From: Muribaculaceae bacterium
GTDB lineage: Bacteria > Bacteroidota > Bacteroidia > Bacteroidales > Muribaculaceae
Length of the DNA: 64,000 nucleotides
Assembly (NCBI GenBank): GCA_023664185.1
Contig: JAMPGA010000003.1
Location: 1-64,000, forward strand
Reading direction: 5' to 3'
Of this stretch, positions 17,517-27,808 are shown piece after piece; the first letter of the stretch is position 1, and each line of letters opens with the position of its first letter. A program made the position numbers and the translations under genes. The notes below the pieces were generated by a model. It was not told the origin of the DNA, did not search any database, and saw nothing but the letters and a program-made list of their open reading frames with translations.

Positions 17517-18608
17517 ATGAAACAAATATTTACAGCTGCTGCAGCAGCCCTGTGTGCTCTGTGTATCTCCTGCTCCTCCGACTCTGACAAATGGGGAGTA
17601 AAGGGAACTATATCAGGATTGTCGGAAACCGACGCCATTATTCTTGAAGGTAACAATCAGGGCTACTGGTATTTCATAGACTCCATCAAAGCCGACAAGG
17701 ATGGCCGGTTCGCCTACTCTCACGCTCCATTGGGTTATCCCGATATCTACCGTCTGCGTGTGGCCGACAAGTCGATATACTTTCCCATCGACTCTATAGA
17801 GACAGTCACTGTCAATGCTTCGATGCCCGATATCACTACATCATACACTCTTTCAGGCACTCCACAGGCTGAAAACCTTGCCAGGGTCGACTCTATGATT
17901 GCGGCCTCAGCAGCTCAGCTCGGCTCACAGTCGGTAGCTACAGACATGACTCTGAAGCGTCAGCTTGGGCAGATGTTACTGGCCGACCCCGCAGGTATTG
18001 TGACATATTATATAATAAGCAAGAGCATCGACGGACGGCCACTGTTCAACCCGGCTGACCGCATGGACAATCGCTATATCGGCGCTGTGGCAAACGCTTT
18101 CAACGAACGTCGTCCCAACGATCCCCGCACCAACTACCTGAAAAACCTTTTTATCTCAAATCGCAAAAGCTCGAGTACATCAGAAAAGACCCTCCAGGCC
18201 AACCTGGTCGGAGCCTTCAATATCGAGCTCTACGACAATAAGGGAGTGAAACACTCGCTGCTCGATCTTTCGAAGCAGGGCAAGGTGGCACTGCTGAGCT
18301 TTACTGCCTATGGTGCTGAATGGTCGCCAGCTTTCAATGTGGAGCTCAACAAACTCTATCAGAAATACAAGGACAGTGGGTTTGAGATATATCAGGTGTC
18401 GCTCGACGACAATGAATATGCCTGGAAAGAAGCTGCCAAAAATCTTCCCTGGATCACTGTACTCAACGATATATCAAACCGCAAAGCTCTCAACGACTAC
18501 AACGTGACGGTGCTTCCCACAACGTTTGTGATAAACCGCAATGGCGAAATCGTGGAACGTGTGCTCTCTGTTGAAGACCTTGATCGTGCAGTGGTTGCCC
18601 ATCTCTAA
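17517..18608 (+). CDS. DUF4369/thioredoxin-fold lipoprotein lacking redox cysteines
   Basis: 363-aa lipoprotein: lipobox near CISCSS, an N-terminal beta domain of DUF4369 type (VKGTISGLSETDAIILEG), a helical middle, and a C-terminal AhpC/TlpA-like fold (VALLSFTAYGAEWSPAFNVE through LPTTFVINRNGEIV). In active relatives the segment reads WCxPC; here it is EWSPAF, and no cysteine occurs outside the leader. The cis-Pro loop (VLPTTF) is retained. It should therefore fold like TlpA but cannot do thiol chemistry, perhaps acting as a binding protein. It lies 30 bp upstream of tamB. Confidence 0.8.
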   Translation: MKQIFTAAAAALCALCISCSSDSDKWGVKGTISGLSETDAIILEGNNQGYWYFIDSIKADKDGRFAYSHAPLGYPDIYRLRVADKSIYFPIDSIETVTVNASMPDITTSYTLSGTPQAENLARVDSMIAASAAQLGSQSVATDMTLKRQLGQMLLADPAGIVTYYIISKSIDGRPLFNPADRMDNRYIGAVANAFNERRPNDPRTNYLKNLFISNRKSSSTSEKTLQANLVGAFNIELYDNKGVKHSLLDLSKQGKVALLSFTAYGAEWSPAFNVELNKLYQKYKDSGFEIYQVSLDDNEYAWKEAAKNLPWITVLNDISNRKALNDYNVTVLPTTFVINRNGEIVERVLSVEDLDRAVVAHL

Positions 18609-18638
18609 AAACTTATATCCACACTTTACCGTCGGGCG

Positions 18639-21600
18639 GTGAAAAACCTGTTCAGAGTCCTGAGGGCCATACTGGTGACGGCAATCGTATTGCCATTGGC
18701 GTTGCCGGTATTGCTCTATATAGCACTGTCATTCGACAGTGTCAGGGCTTCGATTGCCTCTACGGCATCGTCTGAGCTAACCAAATTGCTGGGCACGGAA
18801 GTGGAAATCGGGGGAGTTGAATTTGCACCCTTCAATCGTATCGTTCTGCGCAATGTGGTCATAAACGACACGCTACAGCGACGCATCCTTTCAGTGAACC
18901 ATCTCGGCGCAGGCATTAGCCTGTCGGAAACTCTGTGGCAGCAACGCCCGGTGATAACCTATGCCGAGCTGCTCGACGTAGACATTCACCTATGTCGCGA
19001 CTCCTTGGGTGCACCACTCAACATTGAGCCGATCATCAACCGCTTCAAAAAACAAGAGAATACCGGTCCATCGGCTTTCGATCTGACTGTCAACATGGTG
19101 GTTATGCGTCGCTCAAGCTTCCACTACGACATTCTGTCTGAGCCTGAGCCCACCGACGGTACTTTCGATCCGAATCATATATCAATATCAGATCTTAGAG
19201 CCGACATACGCGCCCCGCGCATAAAGGATTCGCGCCTTGACGTTGAGATAAAACGCTTGGGAGCTTTCGAGCGATCAGGGCTGATAGTGTCAAATTTTTC
19301 CACATCATTGCTTGTCTACAAAACTCAGGCCTTCATCGACAATCTTATCCTGGAAATGCCGGGGTCGAAAATTGCCCTCGACAATCTCCGGCTCCCCTCG
19401 CCATTGTCTCCCCTCCCCTCGCCCGATTCAATAAATACACGTATAGCCACTCTCCCAGACACTTATATATCCACAAAAGATCTCTATCCACTCCTGCCTG
19501 AGCAGTTCAGAGTGGCCGAAGTGCTCGATGTGACGATAGCTGCCGAAGGAACCCCAGCGGCAATCGCGCTTGAGAGGCTCTCCATCTCGCTCAGAGACAG
19601 CGAAACCCATCTCGACACACACGGAAAGATCGAAGGACTGACGAAGGGGAAGGAGAACCTGAAGGTGAGTTTTCCACGACTGAGTCTCAACGTCTCGGCA
19701 CCGGCGCTTTTATCACTACTCTCCCCTGCCATCCACACCGACTTCCCGCTCCAATCACTCTCACCGTTAGGGCGTATTGATATTCTGGGAGCGGTTGAGG
19801 GATCAGCATCGGTCATCAGTATTGACGGCTCGATAGTGAGCGAATGTGGCGATATAGACCTTAACGCATCATTGAGACACTCTGATGCTGCAAAAACCAC
19901 AAGCATTGACGGGGTTGTTAATATTATATCTTTCAATCCGTCTGCTCTCCACCCTTCGCTTACCCATCTAACAGAGGTGAATATGGATATAAGGAGCAAC
20001 CTTACTATTGGTCCGAAAAACAGCATTATCGGAACCGCTGAGACTATGTTGGGGCATTTGATGTGGAAAGGCAACCGATTCTCCGACATTTCTGCCGAGG
20101 CGATATTTACTCCCAACCACGTTGACGTACGAGCCGACTCACATTCGCCCGGAATGCTCTTTTCACTCACCGGTGGTCATGATCTTGGCATTGCAGACGG
20201 TAATACAGAGATTTTTGCCGATCTGCGCGGAATTGAGCTGTCCAGATTCCTTGATGGGAGCAAGTTTCAGAAATATATCGTCAGCTCAACCATCGACGGC
20301 TCTATATCGGGCTTGAAGCCTGACGAGATAAACGGCTGGCTAAAAATCAACAACCTCCGACTGGCATCCTCAGAAGCTTCTCCTATTCTCGTGGGAGATA
20401 TAGATGTGGAGGTTATGGCCACCGATTCGTTTCACACTTTAACTCTTTCAAGCAAGGCTCTGGATGTAGACCTTCAGGGAAATTTCAGCTATCCCTCGCT
20501 GGGCGCCGAACTCAAAGCAATGGCCAATACGATTTTCCCCGCGCTTGTTGACCCTCACGACAATACTGTTGAGCTTGTTTCGGATGCATACCTGAATATA
20601 AAACTGAAACCAGACTCCATATACAATAGTCTTCTTAATCTACCGGTGGAGATAATTCAGCCTATTTCGCTTCTTGGAGCCAAAGAAGGGAGCGCCTTGA
20701 GCATAAAAGTGGATGTCCCTTATCTACTGAAGAAGGACAAGCTGATTGAACAGACCGCACTCAACTTTAATGCCGATGCCGCGCATGGAGTGATGTCACT
20801 ATCGGCAGTAACCCAAATACCGACAAAAGACGGAATGATGGATATCTCGCTGCAGGTATTGGGTGGAGAGGATTCCATAAAGTCGCACGTGAACTGGAAA
20901 ATAGACCGTGACAAGGACTTTCACGGCAATTTAAATCTTTCAGCGAACTTTGCCAAAAACTCTGACCACAAGCTTCACACTACTCTTAGAATGCATCCTT
21001 CCGAATTGGTTTTCAATGATTCATCATGGTATGTAAATCCGGCTGTGATAAATGTGGAGCCACAACTTGTCAGAGTCGAAAATCTTGGCGGCTACAGGCG
21101 TGGCCAGTCGCTAAATATCAATGGCACGGCCTCCCCCGACTCTTTGAGCCGTCTGGTGGTCGACCTGGATCACATTGACCTGGATTATATCTTTGAGACT
21201 TTGGCCATCAGCGACGCCGTGATGTTTGGAGGCATCGCATCGGGCAAGCTCTATGGCGATGCTCTGTTGTCGAAATCCCCGGTGCTCTATACCCCTCGCC
21301 TGCATGTCGACGGTATAGCCTACAACAACTGTGTGATGGGCGATGCCGATATAGTGTCGTGGTGGGACAATAATACCCAGAAGGTCACTATCAAAGCTGA
21401 TATAAAGGGTGAGGAGGGTGAATCGAAAATAGATGGCTACATTCGCCCGGCTTCCGAGGAGCTGGTGTTTAACTTTGCCGCCGACTGCGCTCCGGTTGGG
21501 TTCATGCTCCCGTTTATGTCGGCATTCACATCGTCGATATCCGGTCATGTATCGGGCGATGCGTTGCTCTATGGCACATTTAAAGATCTGGATGTGAAGG

Positions 21601-23159
21601 GCAAGATCTTCGTTGATAATCTGAAGATGAAGCTGGACTTTACTAATACATCATACACGGTGACCGACTCTGTCACTCTCAATCCCGGCAGGATATCGTT
21701 CAGCGATGTCACTCTCAAAGACCGCTATGGCCAGACGGCAAAACTGTCGGGAGTTGTGACTCATCATTATTTCCATGAACCTACATTCAGCTTCTACATT
21801 ACCGACGCCCGCGATATGCTGGTGTATGACGTGGCCGAGAATGATACTCCCGATCCATGGTTTGGCAGCATCTTCGGTCGTGGCAGCGCTCAGGTAAGAG
21901 GCGTCCCGGGGCGAATAGATATTGGCGTCACCATGTCCACCGAACCCAAATCAACCTTCACGTTTGTGCTCTCTGATTCGGAGCAGTCGATTGATTATGA
22001 CTTTATCACCTTCCGCGACCGCGATAAAGCCCGCAAGGACTCTCTGGCCGCTCTCGACCCAACGCCTGAGATCATAAAAGCCATCAAGGCGAATGTGAAG
22101 AAACAGGTGGAGGGACCACCCTCGCAGTATGTGCTCGACTTTAATGTAGACATCACTCCACAGGCCACTTTGAATCTTATAATGGATCCGGTGGGTGGTG
22201 ACAAAATTGTGGCTCACGGTTCGGGGCATCTGGGCATGAAATATGACTCGCAGGGCGAGCTTGAGATGCGTGGCGACTATACCCTCAACCGCGGCTCTTA
22301 CAGCTTCACCCTCCAGGATATAATCCTTAAGGATTTCACCATTCGCGAGGGAAGCCGCATCAGCTTCTCGGGCGATCCTTATGCCGCTCAGCTCGACATC
22401 ACTGCCGCATATACCACAAAGGCCAATCTCACGGATCTTGATGAGTCGTTCCTGCAAGATCCGGAGCTTAACCGCACCAATGTAAATGTCAATGCCATAA
22501 TGCATGTGACAGGCGATATGCGTAGCCCGGATATAAGCTACGACCTCGAATTCCCCTCGCTCACCTCCGATATAGACCGCAAAGTGAAATCAATCATCTC
22601 GACAGAGGAGATGATGAGCCAGCAGATCATCTATCTCCTGGCGCTCAACCGATTCTATACTCCTGACTATATGAGCGCAACCCATGGCAACGAACTGGTC
22701 TCGGTGGCTTCATCCACTCTTTCTTCCCGACTGGGCTCTATGCTCGGCGCTCTGAGCGACAATTGGAGCATAGCTCCGTCGATCAATAGCTCGAAGGGCG
22801 ACTTCTCGGATGTAGAGGTTGACTTGGCTCTGTCGTCGCAGCTGCTCGACAATCGTCTGCTTTTCAACGGCAATCTCGGCTATCGCGACAAGAGTCTGAA
22901 CAATAATACATTTATCGGCGACTTTGACATTCGCTACTTGCTAAATCGTCGTGGCACCATTCAGCTGAAGGCTTACAACCGATATAACGACCAAAATTAT
23001 TATCTGAAGAGCGCTCTCACAACCCAGGGTATAGGCATCGTGTTCAAACGCGACTTCGACAATATATTCTCCTTCCTGCGTCCTCACAGGAAAAAGAAAG
23101 AGACAGAACACACCGAAGCTCCTGCTGACACCACAGAGGTAGATGTGAAAAGAGATTAA
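18639..23159 (+). CDS. TamB-like translocation and assembly module / inter-membrane lipid transport protein (DUF490)
   Basis: A 1506-aa protein with one N-terminal membrane anchor (ILVTAIVLPLALPVLLYIAL), an AsmA-like start (LLGTEVEIGGVEFAPFNRIV), a very long repetitive beta-rich body forming a hydrophobic groove, and the conserved DUF490 C-terminus (GSYSFTLQDIILKDFTIREG and DPYAAQLDITAAY). Family members bridge the periplasm for phospholipid transport and outer-membrane protein assembly. It starts with GTG; no ATG fits the membrane anchor. No BamA-type TamA gene is beside it. It ends in a charged tail rich in K, E and T. Confidence 0.87.
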   Translation: MKNLFRVLRAILVTAIVLPLALPVLLYIALSFDSVRASIASTASSELTKLLGTEVEIGGVEFAPFNRIVLRNVVINDTLQRRILSVNHLGAGISLSETLWQQRPVITYAELLDVDIHLCRDSLGAPLNIEPIINRFKKQENTGPSAFDLTVNMVVMRRSSFHYDILSEPEPTDGTFDPNHISISDLRADIRAPRIKDSRLDVEIKRLGAFERSGLIVSNFSTSLLVYKTQAFIDNLILEMPGSKIALDNLRLPSPLSPLPSPDSINTRIATLPDTYISTKDLYPLLPEQFRVAEVLDVTIAAEGTPAAIALERLSISLRDSETHLDTHGKIEGLTKGKENLKVSFPRLSLNVSAPALLSLLSPAIHTDFPLQSLSPLGRIDILGAVEGSASVISIDGSIVSECGDIDLNASLRHSDAAKTTSIDGVVNIISFNPSALHPSLTHLTEVNMDIRSNLTIGPKNSIIGTAETMLGHLMWKGNRFSDISAEAIFTPNHVDVRADSHSPGMLFSLTGGHDLGIADGNTEIFADLRGIELSRFLDGSKFQKYIVSSTIDGSISGLKPDEINGWLKINNLRLASSEASPILVGDIDVEVMATDSFHTLTLSSKALDVDLQGNFSYPSLGAELKAMANTIFPALVDPHDNTVELVSDAYLNIKLKPDSIYNSLLNLPVEIIQPISLLGAKEGSALSIKVDVPYLLKKDKLIEQTALNFNADAAHGVMSLSAVTQIPTKDGMMDISLQVLGGEDSIKSHVNWKIDRDKDFHGNLNLSANFAKNSDHKLHTTLRMHPSELVFNDSSWYVNPAVINVEPQLVRVENLGGYRRGQSLNINGTASPDSLSRLVVDLDHIDLDYIFETLAISDAVMFGGIASGKLYGDALLSKSPVLYTPRLHVDGIAYNNCVMGDADIVSWWDNNTQKVTIKADIKGEEGESKIDGYIRPASEELVFNFAADCAPVGFMLPFMSAFTSSISGHVSGDALLYGTFKDLDVKGKIFVDNLKMKLDFTNTSYTVTDSVTLNPGRISFSDVTLKDRYGQTAKLSGVVTHHYFHEPTFSFYITDARDMLVYDVAENDTPDPWFGSIFGRGSAQVRGVPGRIDIGVTMSTEPKSTFTFVLSDSEQSIDYDFITFRDRDKARKDSLAALDPTPEIIKAIKANVKKQVEGPPSQYVLDFNVDITPQATLNLIMDPVGGDKIVAHGSGHLGMKYDSQGELEMRGDYTLNRGSYSFTLQDIILKDFTIREGSRISFSGDPYAAQLDITAAYTTKANLTDLDESFLQDPELNRTNVNVNAIMHVTGDMRSPDISYDLEFPSLTSDIDRKVKSIISTEEMMSQQIIYLLALNRFYTPDYMSATHGNELVSVASSTLSSRLGSMLGALSDNWSIAPSINSSKGDFSDVEVDLALSSQLLDNRLLFNGNLGYRDKSLNNNTFIGDFDIRYLLNRRGTIQLKAYNRYNDQNYYLKSALTTQGIGIVFKRDFDNIFSFLRPHRKKKETEHTEAPADTTEVDVKRD

Positions 23160-23196
23160 TGTGTAAACCGTTGGGGAGTCGCGTTTGTTTTAGATA

Positions 23197-24978
23197 ATGA
23201 ATCCATTTGAAAAAACTGTTTTGCAAATGAAACTAAACGACATTCATAGCCCCAACGATATAAAGAAAATGTCTGTCGGGGAGCTGGAGGAACTATCCGG
23301 TGAACTGCGAGAAGTATTGTTGAAAAAGCTCAGTGCCCACGGAGGCCATATAGGGCCCAATCTCGGCATGGTGGAGGCCACGGTGGCTTTGCACTATGTG
23401 TTTGACGCTCCGTCAGACAAGATAGTGTTTGATGTGTCACACCAGAGCTATATCCACAAAATGCTCACCGGCCGAATCGACGCTTTTCTTGATCCGGCAC
23501 ACTATGACGACGTGAGCGGATATACCAATCCCGACGAGAGTGACTATGACCTTTTCAAAGTAGGACATACTTCCACATCGGTCAGTCTGGCCGGAGGTCT
23601 GGCCAAGGCGCGCGACCTCAAGGGGGACAAGGAAAATGTGATAGCCGTGATTGGCGACGGTTCGCTCAGCGGAGGCGAGGCTTTTGAAGGGCTGGATTTT
23701 GCAGCCGAGCTCGGCTCAAACTTCATCGTGGTGGTCAATGACAACGACATGTCTATAGCCGAGAACCATGGCGGCCTCTACGACGATTTGCGACGGCTCA
23801 GAGAGACCGACGGACAATCGCCCACAAACTACTTCAAGTCGCTTGGATTCGACTATAAATATGTAGCCTATGGCAACGATATAGCCTCGCTTGTTGAGGC
23901 CTTTGAGTCGGTGAAAGGGATCGACCATCCCATTGTGGTTCATATAAACACCCAGAAGGGCAAAGGTTATGCACCTGCCGAGGCCAATAGAGAGCGCTTC
24001 CATGCCGGAGGCCCGTTTGATCTTGCCACAGGCAACCCTCTCCATATAAGCGAAGCTCCCGACTATGCGTCAATCACAGCTGACCATATGTTGGAGCTGA
24101 TGGAGAAAGATCCGTTGGTAAGTGTGATTACTGCAGCCACTCCGGGTGTCATTGGCTTCACTCCAGACCGAAGAGCCAAAGCCGGACGGCAATTTATAGA
24201 TGTTGGTATTGCCGAGCAGGAGGCCGTAGGCTTGGCATCGGGTATGGCCAAAGGTGGAGCCAAGCCATTTTTCGGTGTGGCAAGCACTTTTGTGCAGCGT
24301 GCCTACGACCAACTGTCGCAGGATGTGGCCATAAACAATACACCCGTTGTTGTAGGTCTCTTCTATGGCTCGGTCTACGGTCTGAACGATGTGACCCATC
24401 TGGGATGGTTTGACATCGCCCTCATAAGCAATATTCCCGGTTTCGTCTATCTCGCCCCCACATGCAAAGAGGAATATCTGGCAATGCTCGACTGGGCTAT
24501 GACTCAGAGAGAGCATCCCGTGGCTCTGCGCGTGCCCGGAGGTCCCGTGGTGGAGAGCGGCAAGGAATTCCCGTTGGACTATTCGGATCTCAACAAATAC
24601 GCAGTAACCAAGAAAGGAACGCAAGTGGCCATTATAGCTGCCGGCACATTCTATGGCCTTGGAGAGAAGACTGCCGAGCTGCTCGAGACCCGTGGTATCT
24701 CTCCCACCCTAATCAATCCTCGGTATCTTAGTGGAGTGGATTTGCAACTGCTCGATCAGTTGAAATCAGATCATAAACTGGTAGTAACTCTCGAGGACGG
24801 CGTGCTCGACGGTGGCTTCGGCGAAAAGATTGCCCGCTACTACGGCACAGACTCCATGATGGTGAAATGCTATGGCCTCAAGAAGCAATTTGAAGATCGC
24901 TACGACGCCTCGCAACTACTCCACGACAACCATCTTGAACCACAGCTAATAGCAAACGACGCTATGGCACTGCTGTAA
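23197..24978 (+). CDS. 1-deoxy-D-xylulose-5-phosphate synthase-like transketolase
   Basis: TPP-dependent enzyme of 593 aa, shorter than the usual 620-640 aa DXS. It has the DXS signature HYVFDAPSDKIVFDVSHQSY and HTSTSVSLAGGLAKARD, the TPP pyrophosphate motif GDGSLSGGEAFEGLDF with NDNDMSI, a transketolase pyrimidine domain (DVGIAEQEAVGLASGMAK) and a C-terminal domain (LEDGVLDGGFGEKIARYY). It would make DXP for isoprenoids, thiamine and PLP. Bacteroidota often carry two dxs copies, and this shorter form may be the second. An alternative start at 23227 (MKLNDIHSPNDIK) fits the family N-terminus better. Confidence 0.8.
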   Translation: MNPFEKTVLQMKLNDIHSPNDIKKMSVGELEELSGELREVLLKKLSAHGGHIGPNLGMVEATVALHYVFDAPSDKIVFDVSHQSYIHKMLTGRIDAFLDPAHYDDVSGYTNPDESDYDLFKVGHTSTSVSLAGGLAKARDLKGDKENVIAVIGDGSLSGGEAFEGLDFAAELGSNFIVVVNDNDMSIAENHGGLYDDLRRLRETDGQSPTNYFKSLGFDYKYVAYGNDIASLVEAFESVKGIDHPIVVHINTQKGKGYAPAEANRERFHAGGPFDLATGNPLHISEAPDYASITADHMLELMEKDPLVSVITAATPGVIGFTPDRRAKAGRQFIDVGIAEQEAVGLASGMAKGGAKPFFGVASTFVQRAYDQLSQDVAINNTPVVVGLFYGSVYGLNDVTHLGWFDIALISNIPGFVYLAPTCKEEYLAMLDWAMTQREHPVALRVPGGPVVESGKEFPLDYSDLNKYAVTKKGTQVAIIAAGTFYGLGEKTAELLETRGISPTLINPRYLSGVDLQLLDQLKSDHKLVVTLEDGVLDGGFGEKIARYYGTDSMMVKCYGLKKQFEDRYDASQLLHDNHLEPQLIANDAMALL

Positions 24979-25000
24979 ACGCAGATTATTACATAATCAC

Positions 25001-25022
25001 TTCTTTCGTACTATCGAAAGGA
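25001..25022. terminator. short hairpin after the DXS-like gene
   Basis: TTCTTTCG and CGAAAGGAA flank a 6-base loop, forming a modest stem 22 bases beyond the stop. No strong T-run follows, so terminator function is uncertain. Confidence 0.3.
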
Positions 25023-25043
25023 ATCAGACATATACCGCCCGGC

Positions 25044-25268
25044 TTGATTAGCTGGGCGTGGGTTGTGGTCTGGTCATTTCGTTGGCAGAGGCCATTTGAG
25101 GCTCAAGGCAATCCTAATTTTGCATTCATAGTAAACGGTTTTATCTCACTGATAGTGCTGATAATCTGCAGCTGGAAGCGTGATTCCTTTGTATTCAAAG
25201 TCAATGCCGACAGCTACGAGAAGCCTATTCCCGACAAGAAAACTACTACTCAAAACACCCAGGGATAA
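25044..25268 (+). pseudogene. remnant of a membrane protein
   Basis: A 74-residue reading with two hydrophobic stretches (ISWAWVVVWSFRW and FAFIVNGFISLIVLIICSW) and a polar tail. It has only a TTG start, and the frame stays open upstream into dxs without a good ATG. It looks like the C-terminal end of a transporter whose front is gone, or a small membrane protein with a poor start. The last 23 bases overlap the 3' end of the opposed GH115 gene. I cannot name the family. Confidence 0.3.
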
Positions 25269-27714
25269 GATAGAACTTCCTGTCGGTACATGAATCTATC
25301 ATCAGCTGGTCGGCCACAATATGGTTGTCAAGAGCTTTCAATACAACTGTATGGCTACCCGGAGGCAGAGTCGGAAGAAGCAGATCACGTCGAGCCTGCC
25401 CGCGGAGCACATTCAGCTTCCATTGCTCAGAGCGGAATTGTTCCTTGAGGTCAAACTCCACCGGCTCGCCTCCGTCTATGCTGATTGAATAGCGCAGCCG
25501 GCCACCATCGTTTGGCTGTGTCGGTATCATGGCAGTGATTAGCTTTGGGCTCTCTATAGCCTCGTTGAGCTGGAAATGATAAATAAGTGATGATCCCTTA
25601 CTTAGCTCAATGGATTGTCCGCTATGTCCCAGCATCTCTATCCGACGGTATTCGCCATCCGAGTCGGAAAAATTGCAGGCTTTCCACGTCAGTACAGGGT
25701 CGTTCTTAAGCTGACGGCTCAATGTATCGGAAGGCTCGAAACTATCCCCCTTAGTCGGCAATACGGGCGCTGATGACCATGGCAACTCTCTCGGACACAT
25801 ATCCATTGACTTATCCCACTTGCCTGAACTCATACCGGTGTTATACCATGCGGTAAGCTCCTGGATTTTCCGAAATGCCTCCTGACTCCTTGCAGCCGCC
25901 TTGAGCATATTGGGGCCGCTGCTATTTCTTGCCCTCTGCGCCTCGAGCATTTTCACGGCGTTGTTTGCAGCTGCATGTACTGGATATTTTACTGCTGCAT
26001 AATATCCGTCGCGGAGGCGCTATGGCAAAAGAGCGTCGGCCTCATCCACCTCACGGACTATCTTCTCAAATTCAGCCATATAGCGGTCTGCCTCACTATT
26101 AAATTCAGTGAAGCTCATTTCCGTATCGGCTACAGGGCCAAGCCCTCGATGGTATATGCGCTTGTTTAGCTCAACTTGATTCCATCCCATAAACTCCGGA
26201 CGGCGCATCGAGCATAGCCGATAGTACCGTCGCATGGCAGGATAGATTTTCTGACCAACGGCTTCTCCGAAGTTTGATTTGAGCCAATGTTCAAGATGTT
26301 TGCCCACGTTGTCCGTCTGCACGCTTTCAATATTCCAAGCCATATCCATGAATAGCTCCAGTCCGTAAGCTGCTATCTTGGGGTCGTGGACGTTGGCTAT
26401 CCATATTTTTCGGGCGTTATGCTGCCAAGCATTGTGCATCTCGTTGCATATCAGTCCCGGCTGAGTGGCGAAGAGCCACAGGTAGTCGTGAGGACGCCCC
26501 CAATAGCTGAGATGGTAATACACACCTGCCCCACCCTTGCGTTTTTGCTCTTCGGGGGTTGACAACCGTGTTAGATACCCATAGTTGTCATCACACCAAA
26601 GCAGAGTGACATAGTCGGGCACTTTGAGCTCTTGCTCATACAGTTCCAGCACCTCCTTGTATGGCACGAACAGTTGCATCTGCTGTGAAGGGTCGCCAAT
26701 GTGGTTTCGAATGAGATTCTGCTGATCGTTTATCACGGTTTGCAGAGCATCAAACTTTTCACTTCGGGTATTCACGCCTTCCATTGAGCCGTCGTGAATG
26801 CCACGCATCCCTATGGTGAAAATATTTCTGGCACCTCTGCCCTTCACTTGCTTGAGGCGGTCTGTCCAGTAAGATTGGACTTCGCTGCGGTTGGTGATGT
26901 AGTTAAATCTGCCTCTTTGCTCCACGTCCCACTCGTCTACATTGTTTCGCAGCAATGGCTCGCAGTGCGAGCTACCTATGGCAATGCCACAGCTATCAGC
27001 CATAATAAGGTTGAGCGGATTTTTGAAAAAAGCATTGGTGCCGGGATGCATGGCGGGCCAAAGAGTGTTTGCACGCAGTCGCAGCAACAGTCTGAATATC
27101 TCGCGGTATGTCCGCGGCCCAATGGGATTGACACATTCGGGCTCGAAAGTCTGGCTGCTCCATGGACGCAGGCTCCAGTCCTCGTCGTTCAGAAAAATAC
27201 CTCGATACTCCACCGAGGCTCCCTGGGTAGTGGAAAAATCGTCGGGCATTTCCAGATGAGTTTTTCGCTCCGGCATTATGTCGCCCCACCATATCCATGG
27301 GCTTACTCCGGCCATGCGTGAGAGTTCAAGAAGCCCATAGGCAGTGCCTCGACCGTTGCTCCCTGTCACAAGAATCTTACCATCGGAGACTCTGATATCA
27401 AATCCATCTATTAGTGAAGTCAGTTTCTCCACAGGCACATCCTTTTCAGTCAGTCGCTGTTTTTGCGTTGCCGAGGCTTTGTTAAGTTGTGAAACATAAA
27501 CAATCCCATAGTCTACTGACTTGACCGGGGTGATACCCGTGACAAATGTGATATCTCCTGCAAACATATCCATAGCAGTCTCTACCACCGGATCGGTTGC
27601 AGTCTCAAAAGAGACGGTAACAGGTTTATTGCCGTCAGACCACACCATAGCTTGCGCCACGAAAGTGGTCAAAGCTGTGGTGATGAAGATTGATATGTTG
27701 CGTAGAGAATTCAA
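25246..27714 (-). pseudogene. glycoside hydrolase family 115 (xylan alpha-glucuronidase) interrupted by an in-frame TAG
   Basis: The minus strand encodes a GH115-type protein in one frame over about 822 codons. Signal peptide, N-terminal domain (DGFDIRVSDGKILVTGSNGR), the catalytic barrel (GRGTAYGLLELSRMAGVSPW, RGIFLNDEDWSLRPW, LRANTLWPAMHPGTNAFF, LLWCDDNYGYLTRLS, ANVHDPKIAAYGLELFMDMA) and the C-terminal beta domain (RYSISIDGGEPVEFDL) are all there. At 26020-26022 a TAG stands between LLP and RLRDGYYAAVKYPV, where related proteins usually have Gln, so CAG to TAG is the simple explanation. The frame is otherwise intact, so the change is recent, or the stop is read through or is a sequencing error. 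A truncated 564-aa product would lack the last helices and C-terminal domain. Confidence 0.85.
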
Positions 27715-27731
27715 GGTTATTAAAGTTATCG

Positions 27732-27739
27732 CAAAAATA
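27732..27739 (-). promoter_or_regulatory. -7 promoter element of the GH115 gene
   Basis: The minus strand reads TATTTTTG, matching TAnnTTTG, 17 bases before the ATG at 27714. Confidence 0.45.
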
Positions 27740-27808
27740 ACATTTTATTTTCAAACCTCAATTGTCCTTTTTGCTATTCGTTTTACTTTTCACTACATCT
27801 GTAGCTTA

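Noticed and set aside
25246..27714. Frameshift in the GH115 gene
   Set aside because: The two parts are in the same frame (21 codons separate the TAG from the internal ATG at 25956), so only the stop is at fault.
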